This document shows, piece by piece, positions 8,101 to 14,901 of a DNA stretch of 25,975 bases. The first letter of the stretch is position 1, and the number at the start of each line of letters is the position of its first letter. The position numbers and the translations under genes were made by a program. Source of the DNA: Acidobacteria bacterium UBA7540 (GTDB lineage Bacteria > Acidobacteriota > Terriglobia > UBA7540); contig DLMI01000243.1 in the NCBI GenBank assembly GCA_002478145.1, positions 1-25,975 on the forward strand, written 5' to 3'. Below the pieces are notes generated by a model. The model had not been told where the DNA came from, made no database searches, and saw only the letters and a program-made list of their open reading frames with translations.

Positions 8101-8432
8101 CAATCTACAAAGGCTGCCTGATCCGCTTCCGCCCCATCATGATGACCACTATGGCAGCGCTCATGGGTACCCTGCCCATCGCGCTCGGGTTCGGCGCCGG
8201 AGGCCAGTCCCGCCGCCCGCTTGGTCTCGCTGTAGTGGGCGGACTGATGGTCTCCCAACTCATCACGCTTTACATCACGCCGGTCTATTACACCTACCTG
8301 GATTCCTTCCAGAAGTGGTTGACGGCTTCCGAACGTAAGGCCGAAGCCAAAGAACTCCCCACCGTGGCAAGGATTTTTGCAGAACAGAACGGCAACGGCG
8401 CAACAGTGTCGGTTGATCCAAAAGAGCTGTAA
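5193..8432 (+). CDS. RND efflux pump, HAE1 family, MdtB/MdtC-like
   Basis: 1079 residues, the full length of AcrB/MdtB-type proton-driven drug transporters of the inner membrane. The N-terminus MNLAEPFIRRPVMTTLVMLG matches the conserved family start, so ATG 5193 is preferred over the upstream in-frame codon at 5148, which lies inside a repeat array. The proton-relay aspartates are present in VGFVVDDAIVMLENIVRHME (D401, D402), and the partner lysine region in GIVKKNAIMMIDFA (about 945). Two large periplasmic loops with porter and docking domains lie between TM1-TM2 and TM7-TM8. LERQFSTIAGLETMTSAS is also typical. It pairs with the adaptor upstream; no outer-membrane channel gene is in the window. 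Substrates cannot be told from sequence. No frameshift or missing segment. Confidence 0.93.
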   Translation: MNLAEPFIRRPVMTTLVMLGILLFGVMAYRYLPVNDLPNVDYPTIQVMASLPGASPETMASAVATPLERQFSTIAGLETMTSASTQGGTQITLQFASSRNIDAAAQDVQAMIVKAQGQLPTGMPTPPSYQKVNPADQPIVYMAVYSDTLPSSTVNEYADTLMAQRISMISGVAQVQVFGAQKFAVRVQFDPKALATRKIGIDEAMAAVQQANVNLPTGTLYGTHKSFVVQATGQLTEAAAYRPLIVAYRNGSPVRLEALGRVIDSVQNDKIANWYNGKPSQVIAIQRQPGTNTIEVVNNIKALLPTFRAEIPASIQMATLYDRSISIRDSINDVKFTLWLTLGLVVLVIFIFLRNISATTIPSLALPMSIIGTFGVMYLLGYTVDNLSMMALVLSVGFVVDDAIVMLENIVRHMEMGEGVFEAALKGSREISFTILSMTLSLAAVFIPVLFMGGLLGRLLHEFSVTIMCAVIVSGIVSLTLTPMLSSRFLRSPKEQRHGRLYLLFERGFQSIQRAYDWSLKGVLRHRFATLMASLVIVGFTVQLFLQIPKGFLPSEDSGGMFGITQAAQGISFDSMKQHQLEVTKIIRDDPNISDVMSFAGAGLPGYGGNSGFFFVHLKDRPSASQEMTASIRHLLYLPGGKRDPNLRYISTDDVINELRPKMLSLPGVMAFMQNPPPIQIGGQLTKSLYQFTVKGPDTKELYKDAAILEMKMRQLPGLLDVNSDLQVSNPQVNVVIDRNKALALGVSAYQIEDALSTAYSSRLVSTIYAPNNEYWVIAELMPQYQMDPDALPMLYIRSNTGQLVPLDSVSKLTQDLGPLAVNHSGQLPSVTLSFDLKPGVSLGEAVTRVEELARNTLPASISATFQGTAQQYESSLTGLGILLLATLLLIYLVLGILYESFIHPLTILSGLPSAALGALITLRLFHLDLNLYGFVGVIMLIGIVKKNAIMMIDFAIVAERREGKSPLEAIYKGCLIRFRPIMMTTMAALMGTLPIALGFGAGGQSRRPLGLAVVGGLMVSQLITLYITPVYYTYLDSFQKWLTASERKAEAKELPTVARIFAEQNGNGATVSVDPKEL

Positions 8433-8871
8433 CGGCAAAGGAGCGGCTCGCTTTGCGCGACTGAAAGTAGCGTTCCTAATAACCATGCCAATTTGTCAGG
8501 TCCATAGACTCGCATGACCTTTGGAAACGGCCAACAACAGTTCCAAATTCAAGGCCAGTCCGGCTGTTGGCAATCACTCGAAATGCATCTTGCCGCACCC
8601 CTCCCCAACTATTCAAGCAGTGTAATAACCCGCAGATTTCTGCCGAAATGACCCGATCCTTACACCTCAGGCGACGCTAGCATTCGGGAAATGAACAAGT
8701 TACGCGTTGAGACCGGCGAATGTTGCGGGCTTGGCCCTCCTCTTGCTCCTGGCTAGATGGCATGGGCGAGGCTGGTTCCATGCCACCGAGTGAGTGTCTG
8801 TCGAGGCCGTGCGCTGGCGCCCGGACAAACAACTCAATGAAACGCCTGACGACACGTTTGAGGCACAAGGT
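8433..8871. other. Intergenic region before the GTPase gene
   Basis: No gene is supported. A weak promoter-like pair, TTGGCC (8731-8736) and TAGATG (8754-8759) with 17-bp spacing, could serve the gene at 8872. There is no heptad array here, unlike many other gaps in the window. Confidence 0.3.
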
Positions 8872-10215
8872 ATGAAAAAGGTGATCATTCTTGGCGCTGC
8901 GGGCAGGGACTTCCACAACTTCAACGTAGTGTTCCGGGATGATCCCGCCTTCAGGGTCGTGGCGTTTACCGCCACACAAATTCCCAACATCGAAAACCGA
9001 GAATATCCCCCGCAATTGTCTGGAAGACTCTACCCGGACGGAATCCCGATAATTCCAGAGGTTGAACTTGAGGATTTGATTCACAGACATCACGCCGACG
9101 CTGTGGTATTTTCTTACAGCGATGTTTCCCACCAAAACGTCATGCATTTGGCGGCGCGGGCCGTGGCCGCAGGCACCGATTTCTGGCTGCTTGGAACGGA
9201 ACGCACGCAGCTCGCTGCACGCGTCCCGGTTGTCTCCGTTTGCGCGGTCCGGACCGGCTGCGGCAAAAGTCCGGTGTCACGACGGGTGGTGCAGGAACTG
9301 CGCGCGCAGGGCTTGCGGCCGGTGGTGGTTCGCCATCCCATGCCTTACGGTGATCTCCTAGCGCAGCGGGTACAGCGCTTCGCCACCCTGAAGGACATGG
9401 AAAGGTACGAATGCACCATCGAAGAGAGGGAAGAGTACGAGCCTCACCTCCGGCAAAACGCGGTGGTTTATGCGGGGGTGGATTACGAGGCAATTCTCCG
9501 CCAAGCGGAACAGGAAGCCGACGTGATCCTCTGGGATGGCGGCAACAACGACACCCCCTTTTATCGCTCCGATCTGGAAATTGTGGTTGTCGATCCTCAC
9601 CGGGCCGGACACGAACTAGGCTACTACCCCGGGGAAGTGAATTTCCGGCGGGCGCATGTGCTGGTTATCAACAAGGTTGATACGGCGGCTCCGGAAGCCG
9701 TAGAAGCGATACGCAGCAACATCCGGAAGATTAATCCCAGCGCCGTGGTCATTGAGACGGAATGCCGGGTGACGGCGGCGGAACCGGAACAAATCAAGGG
9801 TCGGCGGGTGCTGGTCGTGGAGGACGGGCCCACGCTCACCCACGGTGGGATGTCCTACGGAGCGGGAGTGGTTGCTGCCTGCCAGTACGGCGCCGCGGGG
9901 CAGGCCGATCCCACGCCTTACGCCGTTGGCTCCATCCGCGCCACATTCGAACGCTTCCCCCATCTGAAAGGCCTCTTGCCGGCGATGGGTTACAGCGAGG
10001 CGCAACGGCGGGAGCTGGAAGAAACAATCAACCACACTCCCTGTGATCTCGTCCTGGTGGCTACACCGATCGATCTCGCGCGACTCCTGCGTCTGAACAA
10101 GCCGAGCCTGCGAATCGGATACGAGATTGCGGAACGGAGCAAGCCCGGTTTCGCCGAGGTTCTTGCTGACTTCACGGCGCGCCTTGAGTCGCCCAAAAAA
10201 GCAAGGCTCGCCTGA
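8872..10215 (+). CDS. Cyclic 2,3-diphosphoglycerate synthetase-like GTPase (COG2403 type)
   Basis: 447 residues, close to the length of the archaeal enzyme that cyclises 2,3-diphosphoglycerate using ATP. An N-terminal Rossmann-like part starts MKKVIILGAAGRDFHNFN. A P-loop follows, VCAVRTGCGKSPVSR (GKS at 131-133), then a Walker-B-like VILWDGGNNDTPF (about 218-230) and a GTPase-style NKVD (267-270). Together these fit a P-loop nucleotide-binding enzyme; residues for diphosphoglycerate binding I cannot verify. ATG 8872 is preferred because the protein begins exactly with the first beta strand; a GTG at 8794 in frame adds 26 unlikely residues. It precedes OTC and carbamate kinase by 27 and then 9 bp, so it very probably belongs to the same operon. 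Bacteria are not known to accumulate cyclic diphosphoglycerate, so the true reaction is open. Confidence 0.8.
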   Translation: MKKVIILGAAGRDFHNFNVVFRDDPAFRVVAFTATQIPNIENREYPPQLSGRLYPDGIPIIPEVELEDLIHRHHADAVVFSYSDVSHQNVMHLAARAVAAGTDFWLLGTERTQLAARVPVVSVCAVRTGCGKSPVSRRVVQELRAQGLRPVVVRHPMPYGDLLAQRVQRFATLKDMERYECTIEEREEYEPHLRQNAVVYAGVDYEAILRQAEQEADVILWDGGNNDTPFYRSDLEIVVVDPHRAGHELGYYPGEVNFRRAHVLVINKVDTAAPEAVEAIRSNIRKINPSAVVIETECRVTAAEPEQIKGRRVLVVEDGPTLTHGGMSYGAGVVAACQYGAAGQADPTPYAVGSIRATFERFPHLKGLLPAMGYSEAQRRELEETINHTPCDLVLVATPIDLARLLRLNKPSLRIGYEIAERSKPGFAEVLADFTARLESPKKARLA

Positions 10216-10242
10216 GGAGAGAACAGAAGAAAGGACTTCGCC

Positions 10243-11214
10243 ATGCGCAGACTCAAGGTTGTACCCCAGGACGATAAGGAGACTTCACCCCTTTCACGGC
10301 CCTCCACACTGCCGCATCGGCACGTGATTTCCTTACATGACTTGGCTCCCGCAGAGATTGACTTCCTGCTCAAACTAGGCCAGCGCGTGAAGGCCCAGCC
10401 GAGCCGGTTCAGGAGCGCTCTGGATGGCAAGGCCCTGGCCATGCTTTTCGAGAAGCCCAGCCTGCGGACGCGCGTGACCTTCGAGCTTGGCATGGAGCAA
10501 CTGGGAGGCAAGGCCCTCTACCTCGGCCCGCAGGAAGTCGGGCTCGGGAAGCGAGAGTCGGTGAAGGATGTGGCGCGAAACCTCTCGCGTTGGGTGGATG
10601 CCGTGATGGTCCGCGTGTTCGCTCATCAGACCGTGATGGAGCTGGCCGAGAACGCTTCGATCCCGGTCATCAACGGTCTCTCGAATTTTGAGCATCCGTG
10701 CCAGGCGCTGGGAGATTACCTGACGCTGCTCGAGCACAAGGGCCCCTTGGAGGGGAAAACACTCGCCTGGGTAGGCGACGGCAACAACGTTGCCCATTCC
10801 CTCATTTATGGCGCGGCAAGGCTGGGAGTGCGCATGCGCATCGCTACCCCGGCGGGCTACGAGCCGGACCGCTCCGTTGTGGCGGACGCCAAACGCGAAG
10901 GCGGAGACATCGCGCTCACTCACGATGCCAACGAAGCCGTTGCCGGCGCGGACGCAGTTTACACTGACGTTTGGATCAGCATGGGCCAGGAGGATGAGGC
11001 GGACACTCGCCTGCGCGTCTTCCGCCCTTACCAAGTGAACTGCCAACTGTTGCGCAACGCGGGACCTCAAGCTCTGTTCATGCACTGCCTGCCGGCGCGG
11101 CGCGGCCAGGAAGTGACGGACGAAGTCATGGACTCACCGCGTTCCATTGTCTATGACCAGGCTGAGAACCGTTTGCACATCCAGAAGGCGATTCTCCTGG
11201 CGCTCCTGTCTTGA
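10243..11214 (+). CDS. argF: Ornithine carbamoyltransferase
   Basis: 323 residues. Catalyses carbamoyl phosphate + ornithine = citrulline + phosphate in the cytoplasm. The carbamoyl-phosphate loop SLRTR is at 73-77 (the common SLRTR variant of STRTR), HPCQALGD at 151-158, the ornithine-binding SMG loop in DVWISMGQE at 242-250, and the catalytic HCLPA at 281-285, so it is a true OTC and not a YgeW-like or aspartate paralogue. The first 26 residues are an unusual extension before RHVISLHDL, where most relatives start. ATG 10243 has AAAGGA upstream, and GTG 10324 is the alternative. The gene lies 27 bp after the GTPase gene and 9 bp before carbamate kinase. The latter suggests a catabolic role (then arcB), but no arginine deiminase is present, so the direction is undecided. 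Confidence 0.92.
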   Translation: MRRLKVVPQDDKETSPLSRPSTLPHRHVISLHDLAPAEIDFLLKLGQRVKAQPSRFRSALDGKALAMLFEKPSLRTRVTFELGMEQLGGKALYLGPQEVGLGKRESVKDVARNLSRWVDAVMVRVFAHQTVMELAENASIPVINGLSNFEHPCQALGDYLTLLEHKGPLEGKTLAWVGDGNNVAHSLIYGAARLGVRMRIATPAGYEPDRSVVADAKREGGDIALTHDANEAVAGADAVYTDVWISMGQEDEADTRLRVFRPYQVNCQLLRNAGPQALFMHCLPARRGQEVTDEVMDSPRSIVYDQAENRLHIQKAILLALLS

Positions 11215-11223
11215 GAGACGGCT

Positions 11224-12201
11224 ATGCCCACCGCTGTCGTGGCCATTGGCGGTAACTCCCTGATCCGACCCGGCGAGAAGGGCACCCTCGAGGAACAACG
11301 ACGCAACCTCCAGACAACTTGTGAGGGCATTGCCGCGGTGATGGCTGCCGGCTACCGTACGGTAGTCACTCACGGCAACGGACCTCAGGTGGGCGACGCA
11401 CTGCTGCGCTCGGAGCTCGCTGCCAGCCAGGTGCAGCCGCTGCCCATGGATGCCTGCGTGGCTGAAACCCAGGGGAGTATCGGTTATCTGTTGCAGCAAA
11501 CGCTGCAGGAGACCCTGCCGCGCCACGGCCTGAGGCGCCCGGTGGTGACGATGGTAACCCAAGTGCTGGTCTCGCCGCGAGACCCGGCCTTCCGCAACCC
11601 CAGCAAGCCTGTGGGCCCTTTCTACAACCAGGATGAAGCCGAGCGCCGCCGCCGTGCGCTGGGTTGGCAAATGGTGGAGGACGCTCGTCGCGGCTATCGC
11701 CGCGTCGTGCCCTCCCCGCAACCGAAAGAAATCATGGAACTCCCGGCCATTCAAGCGGCCCTGCAGGGTGACGCGCTGGTGATTGCCTGCGGCGGGGGAG
11801 GAATCCCCGTGGTCTTCCGCCGCGATCGCCTGGTGGGCATTGACGCCGTGATCGACAAGGACCGCGCCTCGGCCCTGCTTGCCTGGGAGCTTGAAGCAGA
11901 GTTATTTCTCATCTCCACCGGCGTCGCACAGGTGGCCTTGAACTATAGCACACCTGAGCAGCGGCAGATCGAGCGCCTGAGTGCCACCCAAGCCCGCCGC
12001 TACCTGCGCGAAGGCCAGTTCCCCTCCGGCAGCATGGGTCCGAAGATCGAGGCTGCGCTGGCCTACCTCGATCGCGGGGGCAAGCTGGTCATCATCACTT
12101 CCCCTGAAAACCTCCCCGAAGCCTTGCAAGGCATGGCCGGGACCCGCATCACACCTGTCCCCGAACCTGCCGGGGCGCGAGGCGCTCCCACCACCCTATG
12201 A
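11224..12201 (+). CDS. arcC: Carbamate kinase
   Basis: 325 residues. Transfers phosphate between carbamoyl phosphate and ADP, giving ATP and carbamate, which breaks down to ammonia and CO2. Motifs of the amino-acid-kinase fold are intact: AIGGNSLIRPG (7-17), THGNGPQVGDAL (49-60), VIACGGGGIPVV (186-197), VIDKDRASALLA (209-220) and a C-terminal GSMGPKIEAALAYL. Length is normal for the family. ATG 11224 lies 9 bp after the OTC stop, so the two are co-transcribed and probably act in sequence on carbamoyl phosphate. The C-terminal tail after GMAGTRITPVP is slightly longer and Pro/Ala-rich. No terminator is obvious immediately downstream. Confidence 0.93.
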   Translation: MPTAVVAIGGNSLIRPGEKGTLEEQRRNLQTTCEGIAAVMAAGYRTVVTHGNGPQVGDALLRSELAASQVQPLPMDACVAETQGSIGYLLQQTLQETLPRHGLRRPVVTMVTQVLVSPRDPAFRNPSKPVGPFYNQDEAERRRRALGWQMVEDARRGYRRVVPSPQPKEIMELPAIQAALQGDALVIACGGGGIPVVFRRDRLVGIDAVIDKDRASALLAWELEAELFLISTGVAQVALNYSTPEQRQIERLSATQARRYLREGQFPSGSMGPKIEAALAYLDRGGKLVIITSPENLPEALQGMAGTRITPVPEPAGARGAPTTL

Positions 12202-12461
12202 CTTGTCGCCCCGTTTCGCCATGTGAAATCTGCATTCCAAATGTCCAATCAGGATCCCAGCCGCCCGAGCCGGGCCGGCCACCTCGAGCGCGCGCGAAAG
12301 TCGCCCTGTCCCTACGATGTCATTCCGCCGTGGCATCGCCGTCGCACCCCTGTATTTCGGGTCTTGGCCTTGCCCATTGGCGGGTGCGACCCCGACACAG
12401 GTCGGCGGGCCTGCCCGTGCCCCACCCGAATCTTCAGGGCAGAAATCCAATGCTTTTTGTC
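12202..12461. other. Intergenic region between carbamate kinase and the cold-shock promoter
   Basis: I see no supported gene. The stretch is GC-rich, with short inverted segments around 12379-12425 (GGCGGG and CCTGCCCG runs), but no T-tracted hairpin that would count as a terminator for the operon upstream. Confidence 0.3.
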
Positions 12462-12491
12462 GTGACAATCCCTACCAAAGAATGCTAGGCT
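12462..12491 (+). promoter_or_regulatory. Sigma70-like promoter of the cold-shock gene
   Basis: GTGACA at 12462-12467 and TAGGCT at 12486-12491 are 18 bp apart. Transcription would start near 12498, giving a leader of about 163 nt, the long 5' UTR expected for cold-shock genes. The similarity to the RRM leader begins at the same base, which supports the placement. Confidence 0.5.
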
Positions 12492-12497
12492 GGGTTT

Positions 12498-12620
12498 GCA
12501 GTTTGTTGTTGTAATTCCGACGAGTCTCGTAAGAGCTCCGAGGGGCGATCCAATTACCTTCGGCCCTTGCGACTAGTGGTGTTACAGCGGATCGTCGGGC
12601 GTTCCCGCCGTTGCCGTCTC
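12498..12620 (+). ncRNA. Candidate leader RNA element of the cold-shock gene, shared with the RRM gene
   Basis: Counterpart of 2448-2572. Matching blocks are GCA at 12498, CGAGTC at 12521, GGCGATC at 12544 and the core at 12578-12599. A hairpin CGGG-CGTT-CCCG (12596-12607) can be closed by GGTG (12578-12581) with TGCC (12612-12615) through two G-T pairs; the other copy has GGCG/TGCC at the same place. The element ends 40 nt before the start codon, in a position to affect translation. Proposed from two copies only. Confidence 0.5.
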
Positions 12621-12660
12621 CACAAATTGCAATTCCAATCCAACAAGGACACATTGCAGC

Positions 12661-12864
12661 ATGAAGGAACAAGGTACAGTCAAGTGGTTTAACTCCGCAA
12701 AAGGTTACGGGTTCATCCAGCGCGAAAGCGGGGAGGACGTATTCGTCCATTTCTCAGCTATTATTGGCGACGGATACCGGTCGTTAGAAGAAGGCGCAAA
12801 AGTCAGCTTTGAAGTGAAAACCGGCCCGAAGGGGTTGCAAGCCGCAGACGTCGAGCGCGTGTAA
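12661..12864 (+). CDS. Cold-shock protein, CspA family
   Basis: 67 residues, the standard length for a single cold-shock domain: a five-stranded OB-fold that binds single-stranded RNA and DNA and melts RNA structure in the cytoplasm. Both RNA-binding motifs are intact: KGYGFIQ (RNP1, about 14-20) and VFVHFSAI (RNP2, about 27-34), preceded by [11 protein letters not shown]. Its C-terminal [13 protein letters not shown] is typical. The Shine-Dalgarno site is modest (AAGGA at about 12645, 11 nt before the ATG), which leaves room for control by the structured leader. It is monocistronic, with its own promoter and a strong hairpin downstream. Whether it is cold-induced or constitutive cannot be read from the protein. 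Confidence 0.95.
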   Translation: MKEQGTVKWFNSAKGYGFIQRESGEDVFVHFSAIIGDGYRSLEEGAKVSFEVKTGPKGLQAADVERV

Positions 12865-12879
12865 CTCAGCAAGGCGCCC

Positions 12880-12909
12880 GCTCCCGGCGGATTGCAGACT
12901 GCCGGGAGC
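12880..12909 (+). terminator. Rho-independent-like terminator of the cold-shock gene
   Basis: GCTCCCGGC (12880-12888) pairs perfectly with GCCGGGAGC (12901-12909) across a 12-nt loop, 15 bp after the stop codon. The trailing sequence ATTCTC has only a few T residues, so termination may be partly Rho-dependent, or the hairpin may mainly stabilise the 3' end. Confidence 0.6.
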
Positions 12910-13482
12910 ATTCTCACCTGAAGACCCGGGCAGTAAATAGGCTCGCCAAGGGAAGAGATTCTCGGTCTTGACGGTGAAGTGTGCGCATTAATCCCCAGCC
13001 GCTCACAGAATGAGATCGGTAGTGGGTTAGGCGCGGACCGCAGACTGCGCACCATGCGCACCGGGCGCGGGAGATGCTGTCCCGCTGTCAGAGTTTTAGG
13101 AGCAACCCTCCTACTGCCCCCTCCGCGCGGGCGGCCATCTTCTGGACTTCGCGAGCGCAGACGTACCGCCCCCACACACACCACGATGGGCACGCCGCCT
13201 TGCTTTAAGCCCTGAAGGGGTAACCTATCCCAGCCCAAGCCAACCGCCCATAAGCGTCAACTTGGGCTGCCAACGCCCGTAAGTGAGCTCGCCGGGGCGA
13301 GCGGGGGCGGTGGACGAGCTGCAAGTCCACGGGGCCCGCCATTCTTATTGGCGGGCGCTACTTCCGGTGGGGTCTACAGGCTTTCTTCTGACTTCTGTCT
13401 CCTGACTTCTGATTCTTGCTCATCACTCGTAACTGTCTTTCTATTCCCTGCCCCCCAGCCCCTCGACCCCGACACCTGCCCT
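12910..13482. other. Long intergenic region with REP-like palindromes
   Basis: No supported gene in about 570 bp. Near 13209 a CCCTGAAGGGG palindrome is followed by AGCCCAAG (13232-13239) with its inverse CTTGGGCT (13261-13268), an arrangement like scattered REP-type elements of Acidobacteriota and Planctomycetota. A further hairpin is GCCCGCC (13334-13340) with GGCGGGC (13350-13356). The heptad array at 13386-13415 lies at the right end, close to the 3' end of the VWFA gene. Confidence 0.4.
13386..13415. repeat. Heptad array, word TTCTGAC
   Basis: Reads TTCTGAC, TTCTGTC, TCCTGAC, TTCTGAT, TC with strict period 7, followed by looser CATCACTCGTAACTG. The words are close to the complement of those at 5050-5070 (AGAAGTC, AGAGATC), so some words recur between loci. 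It lies downstream of the VWFA gene and appears one-sided. Confidence 0.7.
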
Positions 13483-14673
13483 TCAGGGCTGAGTGTCTAG
13501 TGAGGTAGCGTCTTCCGTCGAGGCGTAATAGCCCCGGCGGGCATAGACTGTGTATTTTCGCTGGGAGTCAATCGAACCATCCGTGATGCGGATCTCGATT
13601 TCCCGGAAGGCGCCATCGTGGCGACGATTGGTGCTGTAGTAGCCGAGGCTGTAACGCTGCTTCAAGCGAGAGATCGCAGTGGCCATGGCTGAGCGGATGG
13701 AGTCCAGGTTTTTGGCGTCGATAACTTCTCCCCCGGTCTCGTGGGTTATCCTCGGCACGGAGACGTCGCGAAAGGTGGGAAGAAGTACGTACATCGAGTG
13801 TGGGTGTAACCCTTGCTCGACCCGAATGCTGTAAATCACCGCTTCGGATTCGAGCGCCTGGCGAATGACGCGATTTTCGTCGGTGTAACCTTTGAGGGTG
13901 TTTTCATTGTCAGAAACCAGGATGATGGCGTGACGGCGGTCCGGGGCCGCGCGGGCGAGGTAATGCGCGGCCTCGAAGAGCGCGTCTGGGATGACCGTGC
14001 CGCCCCCGGCGCGAATGGCTTCGATGGCGTCCGTTATGCGTTGCCGATTCCTCGTCAGACCTACCAGCATTTCCGCCCGGGCGGCAAAGTCAAACAAAGC
14101 CACCTGATCGTCCGGTTTGAGTGAAGAGAGCGTGTCGAAGGCCGCGCGATGCAGTTGCTTCAGAACCGGACCCATGCTCCCGCTGCAATCCAAGACCAGC
14201 GCTACAGCCAAAGGGAGCTCATCGCGCGAAAAATAATCGACCCGCTGCTCGACACCGTTCTCGTAGGCCCGAAAATTCTCGCGCCTCAGGTTGTTGACAA
14301 TGCCACCGTCCTGATCGCGAACAGTCGCCTCGACCAGGACCAGATCCACATCCGCCTTAAGCCTGAATCTGTCCCCCCCGCCTGCCGTCGCAGGCCTGTC
14401 AACGGGCCGGGAAGGCGCGGTGGGCGCCAACCTCTGTGTCTCCTGTGGCGCAACTCTCGCCGCATCTTTCGACTGGCTATCGGGTACTGCGCCTGGCCGG
14501 CCGTCAGGAGGTAAGTCCTCAGGTTTCCCGAGAGGGGCGGCAAGGTGCTGTGGAGGGGCCGCGGGGGAGGTAGCGGGCGGCGATGATGGCGGGAGTTGAC
14601 CGGGAGCGACCTGCGTCCCGGCCAGCGCCAAGGCTAGCACAGCGACAGTTCGACGCAACACCGCGTTTTTCAT
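13483..14673 (-). CDS. Secreted VWFA-related acidobacterial protein
   Basis: 396 residues. An N-terminal signal peptide (about 1-25, ending near TQVAPGQ) is followed by a Pro/Ala-rich linker (about 27-100). Then comes a short beta domain, VDLVLVEATVRDQDGGIVNNL with FRAYENGVEQRVDYF, and a von Willebrand A domain (about 153-345). The metal-ion-dependent adhesion site is intact in VLDCSGSMGP (DxSxS at 162-166). The segment LKQRYSLGYYSTNRRHDGAFREI is the hallmark C-terminus of the acidobacterial VWFA family, which is expanded in this phylum and has no assigned function; roles in adhesion or protein-protein contact outside the cytoplasm are assumed. GAGGAC lies just before the ATG. Heptad arrays flank the gene on both sides. 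Confidence 0.92.
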   Translation of the reverse strand: MKNAVLRRTVAVLALALAGTQVAPGQLPPSSPPATSPAAPPQHLAAPLGKPEDLPPDGRPGAVPDSQSKDAARVAPQETQRLAPTAPSRPVDRPATAGGGDRFRLKADVDLVLVEATVRDQDGGIVNNLRRENFRAYENGVEQRVDYFSRDELPLAVALVLDCSGSMGPVLKQLHRAAFDTLSSLKPDDQVALFDFAARAEMLVGLTRNRQRITDAIEAIRAGGGTVIPDALFEAAHYLARAAPDRRHAIILVSDNENTLKGYTDENRVIRQALESEAVIYSIRVEQGLHPHSMYVLLPTFRDVSVPRITHETGGEVIDAKNLDSIRSAMATAISRLKQRYSLGYYSTNRRHDGAFREIEIRITDGSIDSQRKYTVYARRGYYASTEDATSLDTQP

Positions 14674-14741
14674 CGGCGTCCTCGCTGGTTTTTGCGATGC
14701 ATGCGATCGAGCAGGCGTTGTCCAGGAAACGCGGAAGGGGC

Positions 14742-14898
14742 TAGGTGCTGGGGGCTGGGGAAGAACAGAGGGCAGCAGGCAGTGCGCAGTAAGCAGGAGG
14801 CTGCGGGCAAAGGGCAGGAGGAGGGAGGGGAATAATTCAGAATTTACAATTCAGCATTTACAATGACCCCACCCCCCAGTCCCTAGCCCCCAGCCCCT
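14742..14898. repeat. Complex heptad arrays with inverted ends
   Basis: The left end reads TAGGTGC, TGGGGGC, TGGGG. The middle (about 14773-14830) reads GGCAGCA, GGCAGTG, CGCAGTA, AGCAGGA, GGCTGCG, GGCAAAG, GGCAGGA. Then follow AATTCAG, AATTTAC, AATTCAG, CATTTAC (about 14835-14862). The right end reads CCCCCAG, TCCCTAG, CCCCCAG, CCCCT, the complement of the left end. Several different words at one site, all in period 7. The array fills nearly the whole gap between the VWFA gene and the GH27 gene. Confidence 0.8.
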
Positions 14899-14901
14899 GC
14901 C

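Noticed and set aside
12198..12488. Overlapping 65-96 residue plus-strand frames after carbamate kinase
   Set aside because: Low-complexity Arg/Pro-rich translations in three frames with no ribosome site or family likeness.
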